Assembly: GCF_020873895.1 (NCBI RefSeq)
Contig: NZ_JAHWGT010000012.1
Coordinates: 1 to 64,000, forward strand
Direction of reading: 5' to 3'
DNA from: Streptomyces sp. DH12
Lineage (GTDB): Bacteria > Actinomycetota > Actinomycetes > Streptomycetales > Streptomycetaceae
Length of the DNA stretch: 64,000 bases
Shown: in pieces, positions 16,530-24,471 of the stretch
Layout: the number at the start of each line of letters is the position of its first letter
How positions within the stretch are numbered: the stretch's first letter is position 1
The notes under the pieces: model-generated
What the model was told of the DNA's origin: nothing
Seen by the model: only the letters and a program-made list of their open reading frames with translations
The model's database searches: none
Translations under genes and position numbers: made by a program

Positions 16530-17966
16530 ATGGCCTCGTCACGGGCAGTTCCGAATCTCGCCTTCCGACGGCTGCGGGGCCTGCGCTCCCCGGCGGAGTT
16601 CGCCGCCGCGGTGCGCCGGGCGGGCAGCGAGATCGGCGAGCACGTGGCGTGCGACGCCCGCTACGTCGGACGCGTCGAGTCGGGGGAGATCCGCTGCCCC
16701 AACTACGCGTACGAGCGGGTGTTCCTGCACATGTTCCCCGGTCTGTCACTGACCGACCTGGGGTTCGTCGCGCGGGAGCGGGTACGCGGTCGGGGGGCGC
16801 GGGCGCGTGCGGCGGCCGCCGCTCCGGAACCCCCCACCACCATCCCGAACGATGAGGAGAGCGACGTGCTGCGTCGCGCATTCATGACGGGCGGCACCGC
16901 CACCGTGGCGGCCGTCTCGTTCGGCCTCGCTCCCGCCCGGGCGGCGGCGGAGCGGGGCGGCGGGACGGAGCCGCTCGGGACGATCCCGGCGCCCCGGGCC
17001 GGCGGCCGCTTCGGCGAGTCCGAAGTGGCGGCGGTCGAGGAGGCCGTCCGGCGGATCCGGCTGCTGGACGACCGGTATGGCGCCGACGGGCTGTACCGGC
17101 GGGCCGCGGAGCCGCTGCGCACGGCGTACGCGCTGCTCGACGCGGGGACGACGGCCCGCCGGTCGACCGCCGACCGGCTCACCGCGGGCGCGGGCGAACT
17201 GGCCCTCTCCGTCGGCTGGCTCGCCCACGACTCGGGCCGGCTGGAGGACGCCCGCTCGCACTACGCGGAGGCGCTCGCCACCGCGCGCGTGGGGTCCGAT
17301 CCGGGGCTGGAGGCGCACGCCTTCTCCAACACGTCGTTCCTCGCGAAGGACGCGGGCCGGTACCGGGAGGCGGTACGGGCGGCGCAGGCCGGGCAGCACG
17401 CGGCGAAGCACCTGTCGTCGGCGCGGCTGCTGTCGCTGCTGGCGATGCGGGAGGCGGCCGGCTGGGCGGGACTCGGCGACCGGACGGCGTGCGAGGAGGC
17501 CCTGGGGCGGGCGCACGCCCTGTTCGGGCGGGGCGCGTCGGACGCCGACCCCGAGTGGATGTCGTTCTTCGGCGCGCCGGAGCTGGAGTTCCTGGAGGCC
17601 CAGGCGTGGTCGCTGCTGGGCGACGGGGTCCGCGCCGTGCGCCACGCCCGCCGCGCCGCCGCCCTGAACGACCCGCACTTCGCCCGCAACCTCGCCCTGT
17701 ACCACGCCCAGCTGACCGGCGACCTGGCGCGCGGGGGCGCGGTGGAGGAGGCCGCGGCGGTCGGCGGCCGGGTCCTGGACCTGCTGGACGACGTGGAGGT
17801 CCGGTCGTCCCGCGTCCAGGCGATGCTCGCCGACACGGCCCGGGTGCTGCACGCCCGGCGCGACGTGCCGGAGGTCGCCGCCTTCCTGGCCCGCCACCGG
17901 TCCACGGCCCCCGCCCTCGTACCGGGGGCGGGGGCGGGGGCGGGGGCGGGGCCGGGCGGCGGCTGA
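16530..17966 (+). CDS. HTH-TPR transcriptional regulator
   Basis: 478 aa from ATG 16530 with AGGAGAGG upstream. The N-terminal 75 residues resemble a degenerate XRE-type HTH (SPAEFAAAVRRAGSEIGEHVACDARYVGRVESGEIRCP). A linker with a hydrophobic stretch (LRRAFMTGGTATVAAVSFGL) leads to about 290 residues of TPR-like helical repeats (SVGWLAHDSGRLEDARSHYAEAL, LAKDAGRYREAVRAAQAG). Similar regulators such as NsdA act in streptomycete development and antibiotic control; the ligand here is unknown. The C-terminus is a Gly/Ala repeat. Confidence 0.75.
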   Translation: MASSRAVPNLAFRRLRGLRSPAEFAAAVRRAGSEIGEHVACDARYVGRVESGEIRCPNYAYERVFLHMFPGLSLTDLGFVARERVRGRGARARAAAAAPEPPTTIPNDEESDVLRRAFMTGGTATVAAVSFGLAPARAAAERGGGTEPLGTIPAPRAGGRFGESEVAAVEEAVRRIRLLDDRYGADGLYRRAAEPLRTAYALLDAGTTARRSTADRLTAGAGELALSVGWLAHDSGRLEDARSHYAEALATARVGSDPGLEAHAFSNTSFLAKDAGRYREAVRAAQAGQHAAKHLSSARLLSLLAMREAAGWAGLGDRTACEEALGRAHALFGRGASDADPEWMSFFGAPELEFLEAQAWSLLGDGVRAVRHARRAAALNDPHFARNLALYHAQLTGDLARGGAVEEAAAVGGRVLDLLDDVEVRSSRVQAMLADTARVLHARRDVPEVAAFLARHRSTAPALVPGAGAGAGAGPGGG

Positions 17967-18045
17967 AGGCGTGCGACGCCGCGGTGGCCGTGGGGGGCGT
18001 GGGGCAGCGGTGGCCGTGGGGCCGCCGGGCGCGCCCGCGCGCGGG

Positions 18046-18642
18046 TCAGGCTTCCAGGTGGCCCGTGTCGTTCCAGCGCTCGATCGCCGGCGCCCCGTAC
18101 GCCCAGCCGAGCGCCGACAGGCTCGTCGGGTCGAGGCGGACGCGCGCCGCGAACGAGACGTCCTCGCCCAGCCACCGCGCGGCGATCGACCGCAGGATGT
18201 GGCCGTGCGCGAAGACCAGCACGTCCCGGTCGGCGGAACGGGCCCACTCCACGACCTCGTCGGCGCGGGCGGACAGCTGCGCCAGGGTCTCGCCCTCCGG
18301 CACGCCGTCGCGCCAGATGAGCCACCCCGGGCGGACCGCGTGGATCTCGGCGGGCGTCATGCCCTCGTACGCCCCGTAGTCCCACTCCATGAGCGTGTCC
18401 CACTCCTCGGCGCGGGCGCCGAAGCCGGCCAGGTCGCACGTCTCGCGCGCGCGGGAGAGCGGGCTCGTGCGGATCTCGTACCCCTCCAGGCCCGCCCAGC
18501 GCGCCCGGTGGAGCCGCTTGCCGAGCAGCTCGGCGCCCTGCCGGCCCTTGTCGAGGAGGGGGATGTCCGTCCGGCCGGTGTGCCTGCCGAGCAGCGACCA
18601 CTCGGTCTGGCCGTGCCGGGCGAGCAGGATGCGCGGTGCCAT
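18046..18642 (-). CDS. Histidine phosphatase family protein
   Basis: 198 aa from ATG 18642 with AGGAG upstream. The catalytic RHG is in [12 protein letters not shown] (residues 4-15), the second His in [10 protein letters not shown], and Arg in [11 protein letters not shown]. Broad phosphoglycerate mutase-like phosphatase; cofactor-independent isomerases and sugar-phosphate phosphatases share this layout, so the substrate is open. It is convergent with the TPR regulator (80 nt gap) and divergent from the nuclease operon. Confidence 0.88.
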   Translation of the reverse strand: MAPRILLARHGQTEWSLLGRHTGRTDIPLLDKGRQGAELLGKRLHRARWAGLEGYEIRTSPLSRARETCDLAGFGARAEEWDTLMEWDYGAYEGMTPAEIHAVRPGWLIWRDGVPEGETLAQLSARADEVVEWARSADRDVLVFAHGHILRSIAARWLGEDVSFAARVRLDPTSLSALGWAYGAPAIERWNDTGHLEA

Positions 18643-18794
18643 GGGGCGTACTCCTGGGGTGACGCGGGGGGTGCACACTTCGGCGGGTGCAGCGAGGTAC
18701 CCGTCCATCATCGCGCACGGGGCCGGGGCGGGCCGCGGGGGGCGAGTGGCGCGACCGGGCCCCGCTTGTCAGTGGCGGATGCGAGACTGCGGCG

Positions 18795-20000
18795 GTGAGC
18801 GATTCCCTGGGCGGCGGACCGGTTCCGGCTCCGCGGACCCCGCAGAACCGGCCGGCCCCGCAGGCACCGCGGGACCCGCAGGCACCGCACGCCCCGCAGG
18901 TGCCGCAGGTCCCTCCGGGGGTGCTGCGGCGGCGGCTCGCGGAGCTGCGCGGCCCCGCCGCCGTGCCGCACCCGCTGGACGCCCGGGCGCTGGCCGCCCT
19001 CGCCGCGAACCCCGGCTGCCGGCGCCGGGCCCTGCTGGACGGCGCCGGGGTCGACAAGGCGGCGCTGGCGACGGCGCTGGGCTCCCCGGCCGGGCTCGGG
19101 CAGTCGCAGTTCGCCTTCATGCGCGGCAACGCCTTCGAGGCGAAGGTCAAGGCCGACGGGGGCGCCGAGCTGCTGCGGCTGCTCGGCGCGGACGGGCCGG
19201 AGGGCGTGTGGGTGCCGGACCTCGCGGCGGCCGGACCCGAGGGACGGGCGGCGCGGACCGCCCTGGCGCTGCGCGAGGCCACGGCGGGCGGCGGCTGGGC
19301 CCTGCTCGACCACCCGCTGCTGGCGCTGGAGGTGGCCGGCTCCCCGGCGTACCTGGAGCCGGACGCGGTCGTGGTGCGGCCGGACGGCCGGTGGGCGGTC
19401 GTGGAGATCAAGTCCTTCCCGATGATCGACGGTTCGGCGGACGCGGCGAAGGTCGGCGCGGCCGCCCGGCAGGCCGCGGTGTACGTGCTGGCGCTGGAGC
19501 GGGTCGCGGCGGTCACCGACGGCGCCGCCGTGGACCACTCGGTGCTGCTGGTCTGCCCGCGGGACTTCTCCAACGAGCCGACCGGCTCCGTCGTCGACGT
19601 CCGCAAGCAGCTGTCGGTCACCCGACGGCAGTTGGCCCGGCTGACGCGGGTGGAGGACATCGCGGCGGCCCTGCCCGAGGGGGTGTCGTTCGACATGTCG
19701 ACGTGCTCGGCGGAGCAGCTGGCCGACGCGGTGGACGCCGTGCCGCACGCGTACGCGCCGGAGTGCCTGGCCGCGTGCGAGCTGGCGTTCCACTGCCGAG
19801 GCAGGGCCCGCGCCGCGGGCGCCGTGGAGGCGCTGGGCCGCTCCGTACGCGGTGAGCTGGGCGGGCTGACTACCGTCGGGGGCGTCCTCGCGGCGGCGCG
19901 GGGCGACGGGGGCGACCCGCGCGACCCGGCCGTGGCGGCGCTGCGGCGGGCGGCCGCGCTGCGCGCCGAGGCGCTGGAGGGAGCGGGCACGTGTCGCTGA
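18795..20000 (+). CDS. RecB/Cas4-like nuclease with putative Fe-S cluster (gene 1 of split Dna2-like operon)
   Basis: 401 aa from GTG 18795. A Pro-rich N-terminus (1-45) precedes a PD-(D/E)XK core with all RecB-family motifs: RGNAFEAKV (E115), EPDAVVV (D190), VVEIKS (E204, K206) and QAAVY (Q226-x3-Y230). Cys75 in NPGCRRRALL and a C-terminal C324-x3-C328-x5-C334 triad are placed like the four Fe-S ligands of Dna2, AddB and Cas4. The next gene starts inside its 3' end, so the products are likely made together. Probably a DNA end-processing nuclease; repair or defence are both possible. Confidence 0.8.
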   Translation: MSDSLGGGPVPAPRTPQNRPAPQAPRDPQAPHAPQVPQVPPGVLRRRLAELRGPAAVPHPLDARALAALAANPGCRRRALLDGAGVDKAALATALGSPAGLGQSQFAFMRGNAFEAKVKADGGAELLRLLGADGPEGVWVPDLAAAGPEGRAARTALALREATAGGGWALLDHPLLALEVAGSPAYLEPDAVVVRPDGRWAVVEIKSFPMIDGSADAAKVGAAARQAAVYVLALERVAAVTDGAAVDHSVLLVCPRDFSNEPTGSVVDVRKQLSVTRRQLARLTRVEDIAAALPEGVSFDMSTCSAEQLADAVDAVPHAYAPECLAACELAFHCRGRARAAGAVEALGRSVRGELGGLTTVGGVLAAARGDGGDPRDPAVAALRRAAALRAEALEGAGTCR

Positions 20001-21580
20001 TCTCCACGCTCGCGCGACTGGAGGCCGTCGAGTCCGGGCGCGCCCGGCCGCTGGCCACGGTGCGGCACCGGCACCTGTCGGAGCGGCCCCTCGTCCTCGT
20101 CCCGCTGACGACCGCCGGCGAGGCGGGCGCGCCGCTCGGGGCGCTGGTGGGCACGGACCGGGAGGAGCCGCGGCTGCTGGTCGTGCCGCAGCCCCGCGAC
20201 CGGGACCTGCGCTTCGCGTTCCTGGCGGACCTGGCCGAGGCGGTCCTGCCGTACGTCGACGGGTACGCGGACGACGTCGAGGCCGCCGAGCGCAGCGAGA
20301 CCGACCCGGAGACCGGCAAGAAGGTCAAGGTCGAGGTGGAGCTGTGCGCGGACGCGCCGCAGCTGATCGTGCCGAGCCGGGCCGGCGTCGAGTACGTGCG
20401 CCTGCTGGGCCGGTCGACACGGTTCCGGCGGACGGCCGAGCAGGACCCGGAGACGCCGTTCCCGGCGCCGCCGCGCGTGCCGCTGCTCGGGCGGTGGCTG
20501 ACGCACTACGGGGAGCGGGCGCGAGTGCCCGGCTCGTCGCTGCTGCTGGCGGCGACGGACCTGCTGAACCGCCACTGGGCGACGGGCCAGTCGTCGCTGG
20601 AGGACCAGCACCTGGGGGCGCTGCTCGCCTGGATCGACGCGCCGGAGGGCTCCTCCGGGGCGGAGGCGGCGCTCCGGGCCGAGCTGGGGCGCGACCGGGA
20701 GGGGCAGCTGCTGTGCCCGCCGGCCGGCCCCGCCACCGACCCGGCCTTCGACAACCGGCTCCTCGCCCCCGCGATCGAGCGGTACGACCGGGCCCGCCAG
20801 GAGCTGGCCTCCGCCGAGGACGGCGAGGCGGCCGACGAGCGGCTGGGCGCCCTTCACCACGCCGAACGGGAGGTCAGGCGGCTGGTCCTCAGCCAGCTGC
20901 GGCCCACGTGGCACGCCGTGTGGCGGGCGCTGGACCTGGCGCGGGCGCTGCCGCCGGGGGCGCGCGTGGCCGACCGGTGGACCCGCGACCGCTGGTCGTT
21001 CACCGGCCACCGCGACCGGGTGCGGGCGGGCGAGCCGCCGCAGCCGCGCCGGGACGACGCCGTCACGGCGGCGAACAAGCTCGCCGCCCGGGAGAGCGCC
21101 CAGACACAGCTGGAGGCGCAGGAGGCGCTCGACGACCCGCTGGTGATGGCGGGGCGGCGGCTAGCCGGGGAGGCGTTCCTCGCCGAGGTGGTCGACGTGA
21201 CGATGGCCTGGACGGAGTCGAAGCGGCCCTCCCCGCGGCCGCTGCTGACGGTCCGCACGGACGACGACCCGCACGTCGGCGAGCGGGTGAAGGCGTACCG
21301 GTCGCTGGACGGCCGGCCGCAGAGCGCCGAGTTCGTCCGGTACGAGGAGGACGGGTCGCTGGTGCTGCGGCTGCTGGACCGGATGGGCCGCGGGAAGGAC
21401 CCGGCCGAGGGTTCGGTGCCCGAGAAGGGCGACCGGCTGGTGTGGACGCTGTTCGAGCACGACCCGCGGGTGGGTCCGAAGCTGCCGGACCCGGAGGCCA
21501 CGCCGTGGACGCACGGCGGGCCGCCGCGCTCCGACGCCGCCGAGAGCCCCGACCCCGTGACGCCGGAGGACCTGCTGTGA
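19991..21580 (+). CDS. Unknown protein between nuclease and helicase, beta-barrel-like C-terminal region
   Basis: 529 aa; GTG 19991 lies ten bases before the end of the nuclease gene. I do not recognise the N-terminal 350 residues, which hold an acidic insertion (SETDPETGKKVKVEVEL) and many conserved-looking Arg/Trp positions (RPTWHAVWRALDLARAL, DRWTRDRWSFTGHRDRVRAG). The last 110 residues (RPLLTVRTDDDPHVGERVKAY to KGDRLVWTLFEHDPRVGP) read like a small barrel with a GDRLVW strand, as in the 1B/beta-barrel domains that precede Upf1/Dna2 helicase cores. The next gene overlaps its stop in a GTGA junction. Confidence 0.65.
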   Translation: MSLISTLARLEAVESGRARPLATVRHRHLSERPLVLVPLTTAGEAGAPLGALVGTDREEPRLLVVPQPRDRDLRFAFLADLAEAVLPYVDGYADDVEAAERSETDPETGKKVKVEVELCADAPQLIVPSRAGVEYVRLLGRSTRFRRTAEQDPETPFPAPPRVPLLGRWLTHYGERARVPGSSLLLAATDLLNRHWATGQSSLEDQHLGALLAWIDAPEGSSGAEAALRAELGRDREGQLLCPPAGPATDPAFDNRLLAPAIERYDRARQELASAEDGEAADERLGALHHAEREVRRLVLSQLRPTWHAVWRALDLARALPPGARVADRWTRDRWSFTGHRDRVRAGEPPQPRRDDAVTAANKLAARESAQTQLEAQEALDDPLVMAGRRLAGEAFLAEVVDVTMAWTESKRPSPRPLLTVRTDDDPHVGERVKAYRSLDGRPQSAEFVRYEEDGSLVLRLLDRMGRGKDPAEGSVPEKGDRLVWTLFEHDPRVGPKLPDPEATPWTHGGPPRSDAAESPDPVTPEDLL

Positions 21581-22914
21581 CGTCCGTCCCCTTCGACCCG
21601 GCCGCCGAGGCCGCCCGCGCCACCCGGGAGATCCTCGACGACACGCTGCACGGCGAGGCGCGGGGCGTCGTCGTGGACTCGCCGCCGGGTGCCGGCAAGT
21701 CCACCCTCGTGGTGCGGGCCGCGCTGGAGCTCGCGGCGGCCGGCCGGCCCCTGATGGTGGTCGCGCAGACCAACGCCCAGGTCGACGACCTGGTGCTGCG
21801 GCTCGCCGAGAAGGAGCCCGAGCTGCCGGTGGGCCGGCTGCACAGCAACGACTCCGACCCGTACGACAAGGCGCTCGACGCCCTGGACCACGTCCGCACG
21901 TCGGCGAAGGCCGCGGACCTCGCCGGGCTGGACGTGGTCGTCTCCACGGCCGCGAAGTGGGCGCACGTGAAGGGCGCCGAGCCGTGGGGGCACGCCATCG
22001 TCGACGAGGCGTACCAGATGCGGTCGGACGCGCTGCTCGCCGTGGCGGGCCACTTCGAGCGGGCGCTGTTCGTGGGCGACCCCGGTCAGCTCGACCCGTT
22101 CTCGGTGGTGGGCGCCGACCAGTGGGCGGGGCTGTCGTACGACCCGTCGGCGAGCGCCGTGTCCACGCTGCTCGCGCACAACCCGCACCTGCCGCAGCAC
22201 CGGCTGCCGGTGTCGTGGCGGCTGCCCGCGTCGGCGGCGCCGCTGGTGTCGGACGCGTTCTACCCGTACACGCCGTTCCGGGCGGGCACGGGCCCGGGCG
22301 AGCGGCGCCTGTCCTTCGGCGTGCCGGCGGACGCGTCGGCCGCCGACCGGGTCCTCGACGAGGCGGCGGAGAGCGGCTGGGGCCTGCTGGAGCTGCCCGC
22401 CCGGCACACCCCGCGCACGGACCCGGAGGCGGTGCGGGCCTGCGCCCTGGTGGTGCGGCGGCTGCTGGACCGGGGCGCGGTCGCCGTGAGCGAGCGGAGC
22501 GAGGGGCCCGTGCCCGTCACCGCGGACCGCGTCGCGGTCGGCACCGCCCACCGCGACCAGGCGGCCGCCGTCCGCGCGGCCCTCGCGGACCTCGGCGTGC
22601 GGGGCGTGACGGTGGACACGGCGAACCGGCTCCAGGGGCGCGAGTACGACGTGACGGTCGTCCTGCACCCGCTGTCCGGCCGCCCGGACGCCACCGCCTT
22701 CCATCTGGAGACCGGCCGGCTGTGCGTCCTGGCCTCCCGGCACCGGCACGCGTGCGTCGTGGTCTGCCGCGAGGGCGTGACGGACCTGCTGGACGAGCAC
22801 CCGTCGACGGAGCCGGTCCAGCTGGGCGTCACGGTGAAGTTCCCCGACGGCTGGGAGGCGAACCACGCGGTCCTCTCCCACCTCGCCGAACACCGCGTCC
22901 GCCACCGCCCCTGA
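21577..22914 (+). CDS. SF1 (Upf1/Dna2-like) helicase
   Basis: 445 aa from GTG 21577, overlapping the previous stop by 4 nt. Motif I is SPPGAGKST (K41), motif Ia VVAQTNAQVDDLV, motif II IVDEAYQM (D143, E144), motif III FVGDPGQLDP (167-174), motif IV near RLPVSWRLP, motif V DTANRLQGREYDV and motif VI LASRHRHACVVV. The QG-x-E-x-D motif V and the order fit SF1B helicases such as Upf1 and Dna2. With the two preceding genes the set contains nuclease, barrel-like region and helicase, the order of domains in a single Dna2 chain. Confidence 0.85.
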   Translation: MTSVPFDPAAEAARATREILDDTLHGEARGVVVDSPPGAGKSTLVVRAALELAAAGRPLMVVAQTNAQVDDLVLRLAEKEPELPVGRLHSNDSDPYDKALDALDHVRTSAKAADLAGLDVVVSTAAKWAHVKGAEPWGHAIVDEAYQMRSDALLAVAGHFERALFVGDPGQLDPFSVVGADQWAGLSYDPSASAVSTLLAHNPHLPQHRLPVSWRLPASAAPLVSDAFYPYTPFRAGTGPGERRLSFGVPADASAADRVLDEAAESGWGLLELPARHTPRTDPEAVRACALVVRRLLDRGAVAVSERSEGPVPVTADRVAVGTAHRDQAAAVRAALADLGVRGVTVDTANRLQGREYDVTVVLHPLSGRPDATAFHLETGRLCVLASRHRHACVVVCREGVTDLLDEHPSTEPVQLGVTVKFPDGWEANHAVLSHLAEHRVRHRP

Positions 22915-23196
22915 CCCGCACGCCGCCCCGCCCCGCCCCGCCCCCCGGCCGGACGCCGGCGGTACGGGCTCCGGGTGTCCCGCGGTACGGCGGCGGGACC
23001 GGCTTCGGCGGGGCCCGCGGTACCGGCTCAGGCATGGCCCCGGCGCGGGCGGAGGGGCGGGCGGAGGGACGGGCGGCGGCGGGGCGGGCGGCGGGCGGGG
23101 ACGTGGTCTTGTGGGAGGCGGGACAATGGTCGGTGGCCGTCGGTACGTCCGGACGGCGGCCGGCACGGCACGGCAGCAGCGGATGGGAGTTCACCG

Positions 23197-23553
23197 ATGG
23201 CGGAGACCGAGCGGAGCGAGCAGCAGCGGCGGTTCAAACCGGCGCCCCTGCTCTTCGAACCTGCGGAGGCCGCCGCCGACCCGGAGCACTTCTTCGACCT
23301 GGAGTCCATCGAGGACCCGCGCGAGCTGCTCTCCCGGTCCACGGAGCTGACGCTGGCCTTCCGCGCCGCGGCCGACCGGGCGGTGGAGTACCAGGCCATG
23401 GCGGCGGCGCAGCTCGCCGACCCCCGCCGGTTCGACCGGCTGACCACGGCGGACATCGCGCACCGCGCCGAGTGGACCGAGGACTACGCGAAGAAGATGG
23501 TCGAGTTCGGCCGGGACCTGCTGCGCGGCGGCGGCCGGGCCGGCGAGGACTGA
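23197..23553 (+). CDS. Small acidic protein of unknown function
   Basis: 118 aa from ATG 23197, with GGGAG about nine bases upstream. The sequence has no membrane segment: a short N-terminal arm, then helices (DPEHFFDLESIEDPRELLSRSTELTLAFRAAADRAVEYQAMAAAQLADP) and DIAHRAEWTEDYAKKMVEFGRDLL. It looks like a conserved actinomycete soluble helical protein; I do not know a function. The 282-nt gap before it is G-rich low-complexity sequence without a gene. Confidence 0.7.
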   Translation: MAETERSEQQRRFKPAPLLFEPAEAAADPEHFFDLESIEDPRELLSRSTELTLAFRAAADRAVEYQAMAAAQLADPRRFDRLTTADIAHRAEWTEDYAKKMVEFGRDLLRGGGRAGED

Positions 23554-23686
23554 GCCGCACGGGCACGCCACACGGGCACGCCCTGGGCATATGCCGAGGG
23601 GGAAAGATACTCCTCCCGCTCCCCGCCTGTCCCCGTTTCCCGGAACTCAGCGAGATCGCTTCGTCACCTTCGGTAGACCGGTACGC

Positions 23687-24343
23687 ATGAGGACCTGGTT
23701 GCGAGACGAGACCCCGCTGAGCCCCTTCCACGGCGACGTCGACGAGCGCCGCGCCGACCTCCTCCCCCGCCCGGCGGGCGACGGGCCCCACCACGCCACG
23801 CGGATCACCGCGGACGGCGCGGAGTGGCTGGTGTCCGGCTCCTCGTACCCGGCCGCCGCGCTCCTGCGGTGGGAGGCCCGCCCCACCGCCCCCGCCGTGC
23901 TGCCCTGCGGCTCCGCCTTCGACGTGGTGAACGTGCCCGCCGTCTTCGGGCGGCGCCTGCTGGACCGGCTGTGGGAGGAGGGGCCCGGCTCAGGCCCGGT
24001 CGCGGCGCACCACGGGCGGATGCTGCTGTTCACCGCCCCCGGGACGAGCCAGCGGCTGCCCTCCCTGCTGGGCTGGGAGGAGTGGGGCGACGCGGTGCCC
24101 CCGCTGCTCTGCCACGGCCTCGGCGACGCGGTCACCGTCCCCCCGCTCGTGCGCGGGGCGGACGAGGGCCCGCGCTGGGTCGTCGCTCCCGACACCCGCC
24201 GCCCCTGGCTGCCGGGGCCCGAGGTGATCCTGTGGGCGTGCGTCCGCGTGGCCCGCGCCACGCCGTCCGGGGCCGTGCGGGTTTCGATTTCACCCGACCC
24301 GGAGCAGGGTGCTAAGGTCTACGACGTCAGCAGGCGCCGCTAG
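23687..24343 (+). CDS. Primase/polymerase-like hypothetical protein whose stop codon lies in tRNA-Lys
   Basis: 218 aa from ATG 23687. The core pattern (LPCGSAFDVVNVPAVFGRRLLDRL, GPVAAHHGRMLLFTAPGTS, DEGPRWVVAP, LPGPEVILWACVRVAR) resembles the N-terminal bifunctional primase/polymerase-like group and, more loosely, the protein at 15752-16282. The last codons read VSRRR-stop, with the TAG formed by bases 8-10 of the tRNA gene, so the CDS overlaps the tRNA by 10 nt and the tRNA promoter must lie inside the CDS. Confidence 0.7.
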   Translation: MRTWLRDETPLSPFHGDVDERRADLLPRPAGDGPHHATRITADGAEWLVSGSSYPAAALLRWEARPTAPAVLPCGSAFDVVNVPAVFGRRLLDRLWEEGPGSGPVAAHHGRMLLFTAPGTSQRLPSLLGWEEWGDAVPPLLCHGLGDAVTVPPLVRGADEGPRWVVAPDTRRPWLPGPEVILWACVRVARATPSGAVRVSISPDPEQGAKVYDVSRRR

Positions 24344-24407
24344 CTCAGTTGGTTAGAGCAGCTGACTCTTAATCAGCGGGTCCGGGGTTCGAGTCCCTGG
24401 CGGCGCA
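24334..24407 (+). tRNA. tRNA-Lys (CTT anticodon), copy 1
   Basis: 74-nt cloverleaf: acceptor GCGCCGC pairs with GCGGCGC, D arm GCTCAGTTGGTTAGAGC, anticodon stem GCTGA/TCAGC with loop CTCTTAA (CTT, Lys AAG codons), T arm with GGTTCGAGTCC, discriminator A. CCA is not encoded. Identical to copies 2 and 3. A TAAGGT -10-like element lies at 24313-24318. Confidence 0.97.
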
Positions 24408-24411
24408 CAGA

Positions 24412-24449
24412 CGGAAGAAGCCCCTCGCGGAAGCGGGGGGCTTCTTCGT
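24412..24449 (+). terminator. Terminator of tRNA-Lys copy 1
   Basis: Stem GAAGAAGCCCC with GGGGGGCTTCTTC follows the tRNA directly. Confidence 0.85.
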
Positions 24450-24471
24450 GCGCCGGGCGGGGGCCGGCGGG

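Noticed and set aside
18795-20000. Cas4 of a CRISPR adaptation module
   Set aside because: No cas1, cas2 or repeat array is present in the window; the helicase partner fits Dna2-like processing better.
17261-21010. 1249-aa open frame on the minus strand
   Set aside because: It is antisense to the TPR regulator and the nuclease/helicase operon, both of which have family motifs and ribosome sites; the frame itself has no recognisable domain.
20344-21576. N-terminal extension of the helicase frame upstream of GTG 21577
   Set aside because: The extension is Arg/Gly/Ala nonsense overlapping gene 2. The GTGA junction gives the natural start.
22915-23196. Small gene in the gap after the helicase
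   Set aside because: Open frames here are Gly/Arg/Pro low complexity without a ribosome site.
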